DNA of 64,000 nt from Deltaproteobacteria bacterium (GTDB lineage Bacteria; Myxococcota_A; UBA796; CAJQPC01): assembly GCA_016717595.1 (NCBI GenBank), contig JADKFE010000008.1:1-64000 (forward strand), read 5' to 3'. Under the pieces are notes generated by a model. It did not search any database, was not told the origin of the DNA, and saw nothing but the letters and a program-made list of their open reading frames with translations. Made by a program: the position numbers and the translations under genes. Numbering within the stretch: position 1 is the first letter of the stretch; each line of letters opens with the position of its first letter. Positions 1 through 7,515 of the stretch are shown here, piece by piece.

Positions 1-313
1 ACCACACCCGCGTCGCCACCGCCGCGCTCGCCTCGGCCTTGGGGCGCTTGAGCCCGCCGTCGATCTCCATGATCGCGGCGCGCTCCTCAAACTCCATGAG
101 CGCGTCCGCGGGCCAGTCCTCCTGCGCCAAGGGCAGCCCCACACCGCGCACGAGCAGCTCGTGCAGCTCCTCCCGGCGCGTCTTGAGCTCGGCGAGCAGG
201 GCGGGGGGCAAGGAGCGGCCGCCGCCGCGCAGGGCCACCTCGTCGCCTTTGAGGTAGGGCACGGCGCCCTCGTGGAGCAGGCTCAGCATCAGCTCGGCGG
301 CGGTCGTGGCCAT
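1..313 (-). CDS. Hypothetical protein, N-terminal part only (TubC-like docking segment)
   Basis: The frame opens at an ATG (complement of 311-313) and runs off the left edge after 104 codons, so the C-terminus is missing. Residues 5-50 have a hydrophobic helix ending in a GAVPYLKGDEVALRG turn, then LPPALLAELKTRREELHEL. This is the layout of TubC N-terminal docking domains, found at the start of some PKS/NRPS subunits and also on unrelated proteins. The following EERAAIMEIDGG stretch resembles a short conserved segment seen in many uncharacterised bacterial proteins. No catalytic motif is visible. The gene is divergent from the TetR gene at 398 with 84 bases between starts. The docking-domain reading is an inference from pattern only. 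Confidence 0.55.
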   Translation of the reverse strand, partial: MATTAAELMLSLLHEGAVPYLKGDEVALRGGGRSLPPALLAELKTRREELHELLVRGVGLPLAQEDWPADALMEFEERAAIMEIDGGLKRPKAEASAAVATRVW

Positions 314-376
314 GGGCGCTCCCGGTCTTGGGGATGGAGCCTCATCTTGGCACAGGCGGCGCCTTGTCGTCGGCAA

Positions 377-392
377 GTAAGTGGTTACTTAC
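377..392. promoter_or_regulatory. Perfect inverted repeat, likely TetR operator
   Basis: GTAAGT-GGTT-ACTTAC, two perfect 6-base arms around a 4-base spacer, ends 5 bases before the ATG of the TetR gene at 398. Its position between two divergent genes and over the start region fits autorepression by the adjacent TetR protein. Confidence 0.65.
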
Positions 393-397
393 CAGCC

Positions 398-991
398 ATG
401 ACCCCACGCAAGTCCACAGAGGTTCGCCGCGCGGAGATCGCTGACGCGGCCCTGCACATCGTCGCCACGCGCGGCATCGCGGCCTTGAGCACCCAGGCCC
501 TCGCGGACGCCGTGGGGCTGACCACCGGCGCGCTGTTCAAACATTTCGCGAGCCGAGAGGCCATCCTGATCGGCCTCGCTGAGCGTGTGGTCGAGCTTTT
601 GGCGGCGACGTACCCTGATTCGACGCTGCCACCCCTGGAACGCCTCACCAAGCTCGCCGCCGCCCGCCTCTCTCTGGTGGCGGACAGCGCCGGGGTGCTC
701 ACCCTGGTGATGTCGGAGCAGCTCGCCTTGGCGCTGCCCAACGACGCCGCGTGCCTCCTGCGAGACGCCGTCGGGGACACCCGCCGCTTCGCCGCCCGGG
801 CGATCTTGGATGGACAAACAGACGGATCGATCCGCGCGGACGTGCCCGCCGATGGCCTCGCGCTGTTGTTCTTGGGGGCCGTGCAGATAACCGCCCTGAC
901 GCGCAGGACCGGCGCCGCGCCGGGCGCCGACCACGCGCTCACCACCCTCCACCTGCTGATTCAACCCACAAAACCCCAGGAGTCTCTATGA
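398..991 (+). CDS. TetR/AcrR family transcriptional regulator
   Basis: A 197-residue protein of normal TetR length. Residues 10-56 form the DNA-binding domain: RRAEIADAALHIVATRG, then the helix-turn-helix LSTQALADAVGLTTGALFKHF with the family's typical GALFKHF/F-x-S-R-E-A ending. The C-terminal part is a helical ligand-binding domain with no recognised subfamily signature. I chose ATG 398 because the family start lies here and because the palindrome at 377-392 falls just upstream; a longer in-frame extension to 161 would overlap the divergent gene. The stop overlaps the next start (ATGA), so it is co-transcribed and coupled with the cupin and membrane genes that follow. Those two are the likely regulated targets. 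The inducer is unknown. Confidence 0.88.
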   Translation: MTPRKSTEVRRAEIADAALHIVATRGIAALSTQALADAVGLTTGALFKHFASREAILIGLAERVVELLAATYPDSTLPPLERLTKLAAARLSLVADSAGVLTLVMSEQLALALPNDAACLLRDAVGDTRRFAARAILDGQTDGSIRADVPADGLALLFLGAVQITALTRRTGAAPGADHALTTLHLLIQPTKPQESL

Positions 992-1386
992 CCCCCCGCC
1001 TCGCCGCCCCGCTCCTTGTCGGAGCCCTGCTCGCCGCCGCCGCCGCCGTCGCCGCCACCCCCAAGGGCCTGCACCCCGTCGCCGTGGTGACCCCCGCCGC
1101 AGAGGGCAGCGCCAAGGAGATCGTCGTGCTCGCGGATCTGCCCGCGGTGAAGATCGTGGCGATCACCCTGCGCGCGGGCACCGTCCTGCCTGACCACAGC
1201 GCGCCCGTGCCGGTGACGATCCAGGCCGCCTTCGGCGCGGCGACGCTCACCGTAGACGGCGTCTCTACGCCGCTTGGCCAAGGCGCCTTTGTGGTGCTTG
1301 ACGCCAACACGACGCACAAGGTCACCCCTGCGGACAACTCCCCCGTCACTGTGTTGGTTCATCACCACAAAGGCGGTGGACAGTGA
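988..1386 (+). CDS. Secreted cupin-domain protein
   Basis: A 132-residue protein starting MTPRLAAPLLVGALLAAAAA, a signal peptide of about 22 residues ending near AVAA-TPKG, so it is probably periplasmic. The rest is a single small cupin barrel: LRAGTVLPDHSAPVPVTIQ (first motif), then LTVDGVSTPLGQGAFVVLDANTTHKVTP (second motif). Only His in DHS and His in NTTH are clear metal-ligand candidates, so metal binding is uncertain. An AGGAG ribosome binding site lies in front of ATG 988, which overlaps the TetR stop. It is the middle gene of a three-gene overlapping operon. Substrate and reaction are unknown. Confidence 0.75.
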   Translation: MTPRLAAPLLVGALLAAAAAVAATPKGLHPVAVVTPAAEGSAKEIVVLADLPAVKIVAITLRAGTVLPDHSAPVPVTIQAAFGAATLTVDGVSTPLGQGAFVVLDANTTHKVTPADNSPVTVLVHHHKGGGQ

Positions 1387-1808
1387 GATCGGGGCGCTAC
1401 AACGTCGGCGTCGGGCTCATGGTCATGGCGCTGTTTATGGCCTATGGCTTCTTCTTGATCTACCTGCGGGACTTCGCGCCGGGCAAAGAGCAGTGGATCG
1501 CCGAGTACGGCCTGGGCAAACATTTTGAGTCCCGGCTGGCGCACGTCCACGGCAACCTGTTCGCCTTGCTCAACGTCGGCCTCGGCTTCGTTCTGGCCCG
1601 GGTGCGGGGTTTTGAGCGGGCGCGGGAGATCGCCGCGGGCCTGGGCCTCGCCGGTCTGCTGATGCCGACGGGCATCCTGATGGAGGTGTACCTGGGCGCC
1701 TCGCCGATCTTTGTGCTGATCGGCGCGGCGGCGATGACCGCCTCGGTGGTGCTCACGGGTGTGCTGGCGCTGCGTGGCTGGCCCGACGACGCCCCCGCGG
1801 CGAGCTGA
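1383..1808 (+). CDS. Small four-helix integral membrane protein
   Basis: A 141-residue protein starting at a GTG that overlaps the cupin stop (GTGA). Four hydrophobic segments are visible: about 6-28 (VGVGLMVMALFMAYGFFLIYL), 55-73, 80-101 and 107-128. The loop HFESRLAHVHGNLFALLN before helix 2 holds His-Val-His-Gly, which recalls the His-containing four-helix families such as styrene-oxide isomerase and hydroxylaminobenzene mutase, but I cannot assign it to either. Context (TetR regulator plus secreted cupin) suggests a small inducible stress or detoxification operon. Function otherwise unknown. Confidence 0.7.
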   Translation: MRSGRYNVGVGLMVMALFMAYGFFLIYLRDFAPGKEQWIAEYGLGKHFESRLAHVHGNLFALLNVGLGFVLARVRGFERAREIAAGLGLAGLLMPTGILMEVYLGASPIFVLIGAAAMTASVVLTGVLALRGWPDDAPAAS

Positions 1809-1837
1809 CGGGCGGGCGAAGGCCACGACCGGGCGTT

Positions 1838-3208
1838 ATGAGCCCCGCCTCGCCGCCGACGCCCCTCCCGACCGGGATTCACATGGCCTCCCCCACCCCC
1901 GCCCACCGTGAGCCTGGCGCGCTCGGCCTCAGCGCGGGCCTCGGCGCGGCGGCGGTCGCCTTGGTCGCGGCTTGGGTGAGCCTGCCTCTGGCCTTGGGCC
2001 TGGCCGGGGCGCTGGGCGTGGGCTTGGGCCTGTGGGCGAAGCAGCGCGCGGACGTGCGCGGCGCGCGGCTGCAGGAGCTGAGCGCGCGGGCCATGAGAGA
2101 GGTCGAGGGCAAGAGCCTCAGCGGCGAGGCCAGCCCCATCCGTCAGGTGGACGAGGCCATCTCCGCGCTCACCATGAGCCTCGCCCAGCAGCGGCGCCAC
2201 CTTCGCCGCCACCGCGACGTCGAGGCCGCGATCCTCAAGTCCAGCTTTGGTGGCCTCGTCGTCGTCGATCGCCGCCTGCAGGTGCGCGCGATCAACCCCG
2301 TCGTGCGCCAGCTCTTGCCCGCCGTGCCCGACCCCGTGGGCCGCCCGGTGATCGAGGCCGTGCCTTATGCGCCCTTGGCCCAGGTGCTTGAGGAGGCGAT
2401 CTCGAAGGGTGAGCCTGTGGAGCAGGAGCAGATCTCCGGGCGGTTTGACCTGCTCATCCGCGCCGTGCCCTTGGGCGAGGCCGGGGGCGCCATCGCCGTG
2501 CTGCTCGACATCACCACGGCGCGGCGGGCCGAGCGCAGCCGCTCGGACTTCGTGGCGAACGTCTCCCACGAGCTGCGCACCCCCGTCACGTCGATCATCG
2601 GCTACGCCGAGACGCTCCTGGACGATCCCGACGCCTTGCCCGGGGACAGCCGGGAGATGGTCGAGGCCATGCACCGAAACGCCACGCGGCTGTTCAGGAT
2701 CTTCGATGACCTGCTCCAGCTCGCCCGCATCGAGGCCCGGCAGAAGGACATGCCCCTTGAGCGTCTGCCTCTGGCGGAGCTGGTGGAGGACGCCGTGGAC
2801 CTGCACGCTGAGTCCGCCGAGGCCCGGGAGGTGGAGCTCAGCGTGGTGCTGCCGCCGGGGCTGACCGCCCGGGTGAACCGGGAGGCCTTCGCGCACATCC
2901 TCGGCAACCTCGTCGAGAACGGCGTCAAGTACACCCAGGCTGGGGGCCGGGTGAAGGTGAGCGCCCACAGCGAGGGCGACCGGGTGATCTTGGAGGTCGA
3001 CGACAACGGCCCGGGCATCGACCCGGTCCACCACGCCCGCATCTTTGAGCGCTTTTACCGCGTAGACATCGGCCGCTCTCGGGCCGCCGGGGGCACGGGC
3101 CTGGGGCTCTCCATCGTCAAGCACCTGTGCCTGGCCACCCACGCCAAGGTCAGCGTGCGGTCGTTGCCCGGCCGGGGCTCCACCTTCGTGCTCAGCTTGC
3201 CCACCTGA
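1838..3208 (+). CDS. phoR: Sensor histidine kinase, PhoR-like
   Basis: A 456-residue membrane histidine kinase. Residues about 28-67 form two adjacent hydrophobic segments. A linker and a PAS-like domain follow (about 125-225: ILKSSFGGLVVVDRRLQVRAINPVVRQLLP). HisKA carries the phospho-acceptor His244 in FVANVSHELRTPVTSIIGY. The ATPase domain has the N box (ILGNLVENGVKYT), D-x-G-x-G (DDNGPGID), the F box (IFERFYRVD) and GTGLGLSIVKH. This domain order and the position directly before a pst-phoU operon identify it as PhoR-like. No response regulator (PhoB) lies next to it, which is unusual. ATG 1883 is an alternative start. About 86 bases separate it from the next coding start. Confidence 0.85.
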   Translation: MSPASPPTPLPTGIHMASPTPAHREPGALGLSAGLGAAAVALVAAWVSLPLALGLAGALGVGLGLWAKQRADVRGARLQELSARAMREVEGKSLSGEASPIRQVDEAISALTMSLAQQRRHLRRHRDVEAAILKSSFGGLVVVDRRLQVRAINPVVRQLLPAVPDPVGRPVIEAVPYAPLAQVLEEAISKGEPVEQEQISGRFDLLIRAVPLGEAGGAIAVLLDITTARRAERSRSDFVANVSHELRTPVTSIIGYAETLLDDPDALPGDSREMVEAMHRNATRLFRIFDDLLQLARIEARQKDMPLERLPLAELVEDAVDLHAESAEAREVELSVVLPPGLTARVNREAFAHILGNLVENGVKYTQAGGRVKVSAHSEGDRVILEVDDNGPGIDPVHHARIFERFYRVDIGRSRAAGGTGLGLSIVKHLCLATHAKVSVRSLPGRGSTFVLSLPT

Positions 3209-3256
3209 GCGCCCCCACCCGCTGAAGGCGAGCTTGTTTCAGGAGGAATTGCGCAC

Positions 3257-3284
3257 CTGTCACGGGCTCGTCACCCCTTGTCGC
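3257..3284 (+). promoter_or_regulatory. Pho-box-like direct repeats upstream of pstS
   Basis: Three heptamers in direct orientation, CTGTCAC (3257-3263), TCGTCAC (3268-3274) and TTGTCGC (3278-3284), start 11 and 10 bases apart. This matches the about 11-base periodicity and CTGTCAT-like core of PhoB binding sites in other Proteobacteria. It lies between phoR and pstS, where phosphate-starvation control is expected. No convincing -10 box is seen after it. Confidence 0.5.
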
Positions 3285-3294
3285 TACATGGGGA

Positions 3295-4188
3295 GTGGAG
3301 ACCTGCATCGTGCTCTTTGTGCCTTCGCCTCGCAGCGTGACGCTCGGTGGCCCAGCGTTGTGCGCCCTCGCCCTGATCTTGGGCCTAGGCTGCGCCTCGG
3401 GGCGGCCTCTGCGGGTGCAAGGCTCGGAGAGTGAGCTGGAGCTGATCGAGGGCCTCGCCCAGCGCTTCGCCGAGGACCGGCCCGGCGTCGGCGTGGCGCT
3501 CAGCGGCGGAGGCTCGGCGGCGGGGGTCACGAGCCTCATCGACGGCGCCATCGACGTGGCCACGGTCTCCCGGCCGCTTTTGCCCACGGAGCGGGTGGAG
3601 GCCGCCCGGCGCGGCGTGCGGCTCACGGCCACGCCCTTCGCGCTCGACACCATCTGCGTCGTCGTCCACCCCAAGAACCCCGTGGTGGCCCTGGATCTGG
3701 ACGAGCTCGGCGAGATCCTCCGCGGCGAGACGACACGCTGGGAGGGCCTGGGCGGCGCCGGGCCGATCTCGCTCTATGGCCGGCCGTCGAGCTCGGGCAC
3801 CTGGTCGCTGTTGCGGGAGCGGGTGGTGAAGGGGGACTACACGCCGTCGATTCGGGCCTTGGGCGGCAGCGCCGCCGTGGTGCAGGCCGTCGCCGCCGAC
3901 CCCCACGGCCTGGGTTACGCCGCGCTGAGCTATGTGCGCCACGCCGGGGACAGCGTGCGGGTGCTGGGCCTCGTCGTCTCCCCTGGTGAGCCCGCCGTAG
4001 ACCCTCGGGACGAGGCCGCCGCCCGGGAGGGGCGCTACCCGATCACCCGGGCCTTGAGCCTCGTCACCTTGGCCGAGCCCCGGCCCGACGCCGCGGCCCT
4101 GGTGGCGTTCTCCCAGTCCGAGACGGGCCTCACGATGATTGAGCAGGCGGGCCTGTTCGCCTTGGAGGCCAGCCATGCTGAGCCCTGA
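3295..4188 (+). CDS. pstS: Phosphate-binding protein PstS of the Pst ABC transporter
   Basis: Binds phosphate outside the inner membrane and delivers it to PstCA. The N-terminus is hydrophobic and ends in LALILGLGC, a probable lipobox, so it is likely a lipoprotein. Typical short-PstS features follow: GGGSAAGVTSLIDGAIDVA (phosphate-loop-like), FALDTICVVVHPKNPV, LGEILRGETTRWEGL, RPSSSGTW and GLGYAALSYV. At 297 residues it is near the length of the smaller PstS group. Several in-frame GTG codons (3295, 3310, 3319, 3337) could start the protein; none has a strong ribosome binding site, so the start is uncertain. It overlaps pstC by 14 bases and is the first gene of the pst operon, with Pho-box-like repeats just upstream. 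Confidence 0.88.
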   Translation: METCIVLFVPSPRSVTLGGPALCALALILGLGCASGRPLRVQGSESELELIEGLAQRFAEDRPGVGVALSGGGSAAGVTSLIDGAIDVATVSRPLLPTERVEAARRGVRLTATPFALDTICVVVHPKNPVVALDLDELGEILRGETTRWEGLGGAGPISLYGRPSSSGTWSLLRERVVKGDYTPSIRALGGSAAVVQAVAADPHGLGYAALSYVRHAGDSVRVLGLVVSPGEPAVDPRDEAAAREGRYPITRALSLVTLAEPRPDAAALVAFSQSETGLTMIEQAGLFALEASHAEP

Positions 4189-5221
4189 GCGCAGCCTCGC
4201 CCCGCCCGAGCCCGCCGAGGGGGTGCGCCTGAGCGCGTGGCGACCGCCCATCGCCGACGCCCACCGAGCCCGCCACGATCGGGTGATGCGCGCCCTCGTC
4301 GCCGCCGGGGCCGGGGTCGTGGGGCTGATGCTCGCCGGATTCTTGGGCGTGCTCACGGTGAAGGGGCTCTCGGCCTTGTGGCCCATTCCGCCGGTGGATC
4401 CCGCGCTCATCCAGGCGGCGGGGCTCAACGCTGAAGAGGCCGCCCGGGCCTCGGCGGCGCTGGGCGGCTGGGAGGGCCTGAGCGCGGGGCTGCTCCGGAG
4501 CGCGCGCTGGGCGCCCCAGGCCCTTGACACGCCGAGCTTCGGGGCCTTGGGGCTCATGGGCTCAACGGCCCTCACCACGGGCCTCGCCGCCTTGATCGCC
4601 GCGCCCCTGGGCGTGGCCGTGGCGATCTACCTCAACGCCTTCGCCCGGCCCTTTGAGCGCGCCTGGGCCCGCCCGGCCATCGAGCTGCTCGCGGCCTTGC
4701 CCTCGGTGCTGCTGGGCCTCATCGGCGTCAGCCTGCTCGGCCCGGCCCTCGCCCGGCTGTTCAACCTGCCCAGCGGCCTCGTCGCCCTAAACGGCGGCTT
4801 GCTCTTGGCGCTCATGGCGCTGCCTACGGTGATCGCCGTGGCCTGGGAGGCGCTCAACGCCGTGCCCCAGACCTTCACTGAAGCGAGCTTGGCCTTAGGC
4901 GCCGACCGCGTCACGACCTTGTGGCGGGTGACGCTGCCCGCGTCGTGGCGGGGGCTGGTGGCCGCGTCGCTGTTGGGCTTGGGCCGGGCGCTGGGCGAGA
5001 CGATGGCGGTGTTGATGGCCTGCGGCAACAGCGAGGCGCCGCCGACGAGCCTGTTGAGCCCCGCCCACGCGATGACGGCCACCCTGGCCTTAGAGCTCCC
5101 CGGCGCCTTGCGCGACTCCGCCCACCAGCGGGCGCTGTTCGCCTTGGGCCTCATGCTGCTCACGATCAGCCTCACCAACCAGCTCGTCGCCCGGCGGCTC
5201 TTGCGCCAGGGGGCCCCATGA
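4175..5221 (+). CDS. pstC: Phosphate ABC transporter permease PstC
   Basis: A 348-residue inner-membrane permease. After a hydrophilic 40-residue N-terminus it has one transmembrane helix (about 43-66), a periplasmic loop, then five more helices. The binding-protein-dependent transport signature is in the cytoplasmic loop: EASLALGADRVTTLWRVTLPASWRG (EAA motif, partners with PstB). LGRALGETMAVLMACGN is the conserved PstC sequence. ATG 4175 has GGAGG six bases upstream and overlaps the pstS stop; its own stop overlaps pstA (ATGA). The periplasmic loop of about 60 residues is larger than in the shortest PstC proteins but not exceptional. Confidence 0.92.
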   Translation: MLSPERSLAPPEPAEGVRLSAWRPPIADAHRARHDRVMRALVAAGAGVVGLMLAGFLGVLTVKGLSALWPIPPVDPALIQAAGLNAEEAARASAALGGWEGLSAGLLRSARWAPQALDTPSFGALGLMGSTALTTGLAALIAAPLGVAVAIYLNAFARPFERAWARPAIELLAALPSVLLGLIGVSLLGPALARLFNLPSGLVALNGGLLLALMALPTVIAVAWEALNAVPQTFTEASLALGADRVTTLWRVTLPASWRGLVAASLLGLGRALGETMAVLMACGNSEAPPTSLLSPAHAMTATLALELPGALRDSAHQRALFALGLMLLTISLTNQLVARRLLRQGAP

Positions 5222-6045
5222 ACAGCGCCTCGCGCCGTGAGCGCCTGCTCGCGGGCCTGCTCGGCGGGCTCACCGCGGCCTTGGTGGCCCTCACCGTAGG
5301 CTTGGTGTTGGTGATCTTGGCCCGGGGGCTGCCCCAAGTGGGCGCGCTGCTCAACCAGGGGGGCTTAGGCGCCGCGGCCTTGGGCACCATCGGGCTCACG
5401 CTGATCACCGCGCTCGTCGCCGCGCCGTTTGGGGTGGCCACGGCCATCGCGCTCTCGGAGCTCGGCCCGACCGGGCGCCTCGCCCGGGGGCTACGCTTCG
5501 GCTTGGGCACCTTGGCCGGGGTGCCCGGCGTGGTCTGGGGGCTCTTTGGCCTCGTCGTGTTCGTGCAGGGCCTCGCCCTGGGGCCGTCCTTGCTCGCCGC
5601 CGGGCTCACCTTGGGCGTGTTCACCCTGCCCAGCCTCACCTTGGCCTGTGAGCAAGCCCTGCGCGCCGTGCCTGAAGAGGAGCGTGAGGCGGCCTTCGCC
5701 TTGGGGGCCACACGCTGGGAGGTGATCACCCGCAATGTGCTCCCGCGCGCCGCGCCGGGTATTCTCAGCGGCGTCGCCTTGGGCCTCTCTCGGGCGGCGG
5801 GCGAGACGGCCCCGCTGTTGCTCACGGGCGCGGTCTACTCCATCTCCGGCCCGGTCTTCGGGCTCTCTGCGCCGTTCATGGCGCTCCCTCACCACGTCTA
5901 CACCCTCGTGACCCAACACCCCGATCCTGCCGTGGGCGAGCCCTTGGCCTTCGCCGCCGCCGCGCTCCTGCTCCTGTTGAGCCTGCTCATCGGCGGTCTC
6001 GCCGCCGGGCTTCGTGCGCGCCTGCGTTTGGGTGAGGGGCTTTGA
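5218..6045 (+). CDS. pstA: Phosphate ABC transporter permease PstA
   Basis: A 275-residue permease that pairs with PstC. It has six hydrophobic segments starting at residue 8 (LLAGLLGGLTAALVALTVGLVLVIL). The conserved GVPGVVWGLFGLVVF and the EAA loop REAAFALGATRWEVITRNVLPRAAPGILSG identify PstA, followed by SRAAGETAPLLLTG. ATG 5218 overlaps the pstC stop by four bases, giving translational coupling, and only four bases lie between its stop and the pstB start. Length and topology are normal for the family. Confidence 0.92.
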   Translation: MNSASRRERLLAGLLGGLTAALVALTVGLVLVILARGLPQVGALLNQGGLGAAALGTIGLTLITALVAAPFGVATAIALSELGPTGRLARGLRFGLGTLAGVPGVVWGLFGLVVFVQGLALGPSLLAAGLTLGVFTLPSLTLACEQALRAVPEEEREAAFALGATRWEVITRNVLPRAAPGILSGVALGLSRAAGETAPLLLTGAVYSISGPVFGLSAPFMALPHHVYTLVTQHPDPAVGEPLAFAAAALLLLLSLLIGGLAAGLRARLRLGEGL

Positions 6046-6049
6046 GGCC

Positions 6050-6817
6050 ATGATGCACGACGTCGCGCCAAAGATGGAGGTCCAGCACCTCAGCGTGTTC
6101 TACGGCGGCACCCCGGCGCTCAAGGACGTCAGCCTGGGGGTGCTCGGCGGCCAGGTCACCGCGCTCATCGGGCCGTCGGGCTGCGGCAAGTCTACGCTTC
6201 TGCGTGTGCTCAACCGCATGTCCGAGCTGCGGCCCGACGCCCGGCACACCGGCGCCGCGCGTTTAGACGGTCAAGACATCTTCGCCCCCGAGGTAGACGT
6301 CACCGCCCTGCGCCGCCGGGTGGGCCTCGTCTTCGCCAAGCCCAACCCCTTCGTGATGACCGTGTACGAGAACGTCGCCTATGGCCTGCGCGTCGCCGGG
6401 GAGCGCGCCCGCAGCGTGCTCGACGGCCGAGTGGAGGAGGCCCTGCGCGCGGCGGCCTTGTGGGACGAGGTCTCCGACCGCCTCAACCGCTCCGCCCTGG
6501 AGCTCACCCCCGGCCAGCAGCAGCGCCTGTGCATCGCCCGGGCCTTGGCCGTGGGCCCCGAGGTGCTGCTCATGGACGAGCCCACCTCGGCCTTAGATCC
6601 CGTCGCCACCGCCAAGGTGGAGGAGCTCGTGAGCGCCCTGCGCGGCCGCTACACCCTGGTCATCGTCACCCACAACATGCAGCAGGCCAGCCGCCTCTCC
6701 GATCACACCGCGCTGTTTGTGGAGGGAGAGCTCGTGGAGATCGGCGAGACCGCGCGATTTTTCACCCGCCCTCGGCAGCGCCGCACTGAAGACTACATCA
6801 CCGGCCGCTTCGGCTGA
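6050..6817 (+). CDS. pstB: Phosphate ABC transporter ATP-binding protein PstB
   Basis: A 255-residue ATPase that energises PstCA. The Walker A motif is GPSGCGKST (about residue 44), the Q-loop region is VGLVFAKPNPFVMTVYENVAYGLRV (PstB-specific PNPF), and Walker B is VLLMDEPTSALDP, followed by the His switch VIVTHNMQQA. The ABC signature reads LTPGQQQRLCIARAL rather than LSGGQ, so the Ser-Gly pair is changed to Thr-Pro. Everything else is standard PstB, including the C-terminal phosphate-specific tail (GETARFF, EDYITGRFG). The start is one of two adjacent ATGs (6050 or 6053) with GAGG close upstream. Confidence 0.93.
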   Translation: MMHDVAPKMEVQHLSVFYGGTPALKDVSLGVLGGQVTALIGPSGCGKSTLLRVLNRMSELRPDARHTGAARLDGQDIFAPEVDVTALRRRVGLVFAKPNPFVMTVYENVAYGLRVAGERARSVLDGRVEEALRAAALWDEVSDRLNRSALELTPGQQQRLCIARALAVGPEVLLMDEPTSALDPVATAKVEELVSALRGRYTLVIVTHNMQQASRLSDHTALFVEGELVEIGETARFFTRPRQRRTEDYITGRFG

Positions 6818-6834
6818 GGCACTCAGGACGCCCC

Positions 6835-7506
6835 GTGCAGCACCTCGATCTCCGATACCAGCAAGAGCTGAACGACCTGCGCACCGTGTACCAGGAGATG
6901 TTGCTCCTCGCCCACGGCATGGTGCAGGACGCGATGCGCTCGGTGATCGAGCGAGATCCGGCCCTGGGCCGCGCGGTGGTGAACGTCGATCGGTCTCTGG
7001 ACCAGCTTGAGCTGCGCGCCGATGAGTCCTGCCTGCGGATCCTCGCGCTCTACCGCCCCGTCGCCGGGGATCTCCGGCTCGTCGCCACGGTGATGAAGTC
7101 GGTCACCGACATCGAGCGCATCGGCGATCTCGCGGTGAACATCGCCAAGCGCGGCTTCGACCTCTCCCGGGGCGCTGGCTTAGAGCCCCTGCCTGAGCTG
7201 GGCAGCATGGCCGAGGTGATCGCCGAGATGTTGCCTCTGGTCAAACAAGGCTTTCTGAGCCGCGATCCGTCGGTGCTCACCGCGCTCAAAGACGCCGATG
7301 AGCGCGTGGACCGCATGAACCGCGAGGTGCTCTCCCAGGTGATCCTCGCCTTGGCGAACCACCCCGACCAGTCCCGCCGGGGCCTCGCGCTCACGAGCAT
7401 CTCCAAGGCCCTTGAGCGTGTGGCCGACCACGCCGTGAACCTGGGCGAGCAGATCGTGTTTATGGTCGGCGGCACCGACGTGCGACACGGCGGCGTGAAG
7501 GGCTAA
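6835..7506 (+). CDS. phoU: Phosphate signalling protein PhoU
   Basis: A 223-residue all-helical protein made of two PhoU three-helix repeats. The first has the metal-binding-type segment LELRADESCLRILALYRPVAGDLRLVATVMKSVTDIERIGDLAVNI and the second LKDADERVDRMN with LTSISKALERVADHAVNLGEQI, both with the E/D-x-x-x-D-R-x-x-D/E patterns of the family. PhoU links PstB to the PhoR kinase and keeps the Pho response off when phosphate is sufficient. It starts at GTG 6835 with AGGA upstream, 17 bases after pstB, and closes the operon. The next gene is convergent, only nine bases away. Confidence 0.93.
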   Translation: MQHLDLRYQQELNDLRTVYQEMLLLAHGMVQDAMRSVIERDPALGRAVVNVDRSLDQLELRADESCLRILALYRPVAGDLRLVATVMKSVTDIERIGDLAVNIAKRGFDLSRGAGLEPLPELGSMAEVIAEMLPLVKQGFLSRDPSVLTALKDADERVDRMNREVLSQVILALANHPDQSRRGLALTSISKALERVADHAVNLGEQIVFMVGGTDVRHGGVKG

Positions 7507-7515
7507 ACCCCGCGC

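Noticed and set aside
1460..3142. A 560-codon open frame on the minus strand
   Set aside because: It is antisense to the phoR-like kinase and membrane gene, Arg/Gly/His-rich, without any domain; typical of third-position G+C bias.
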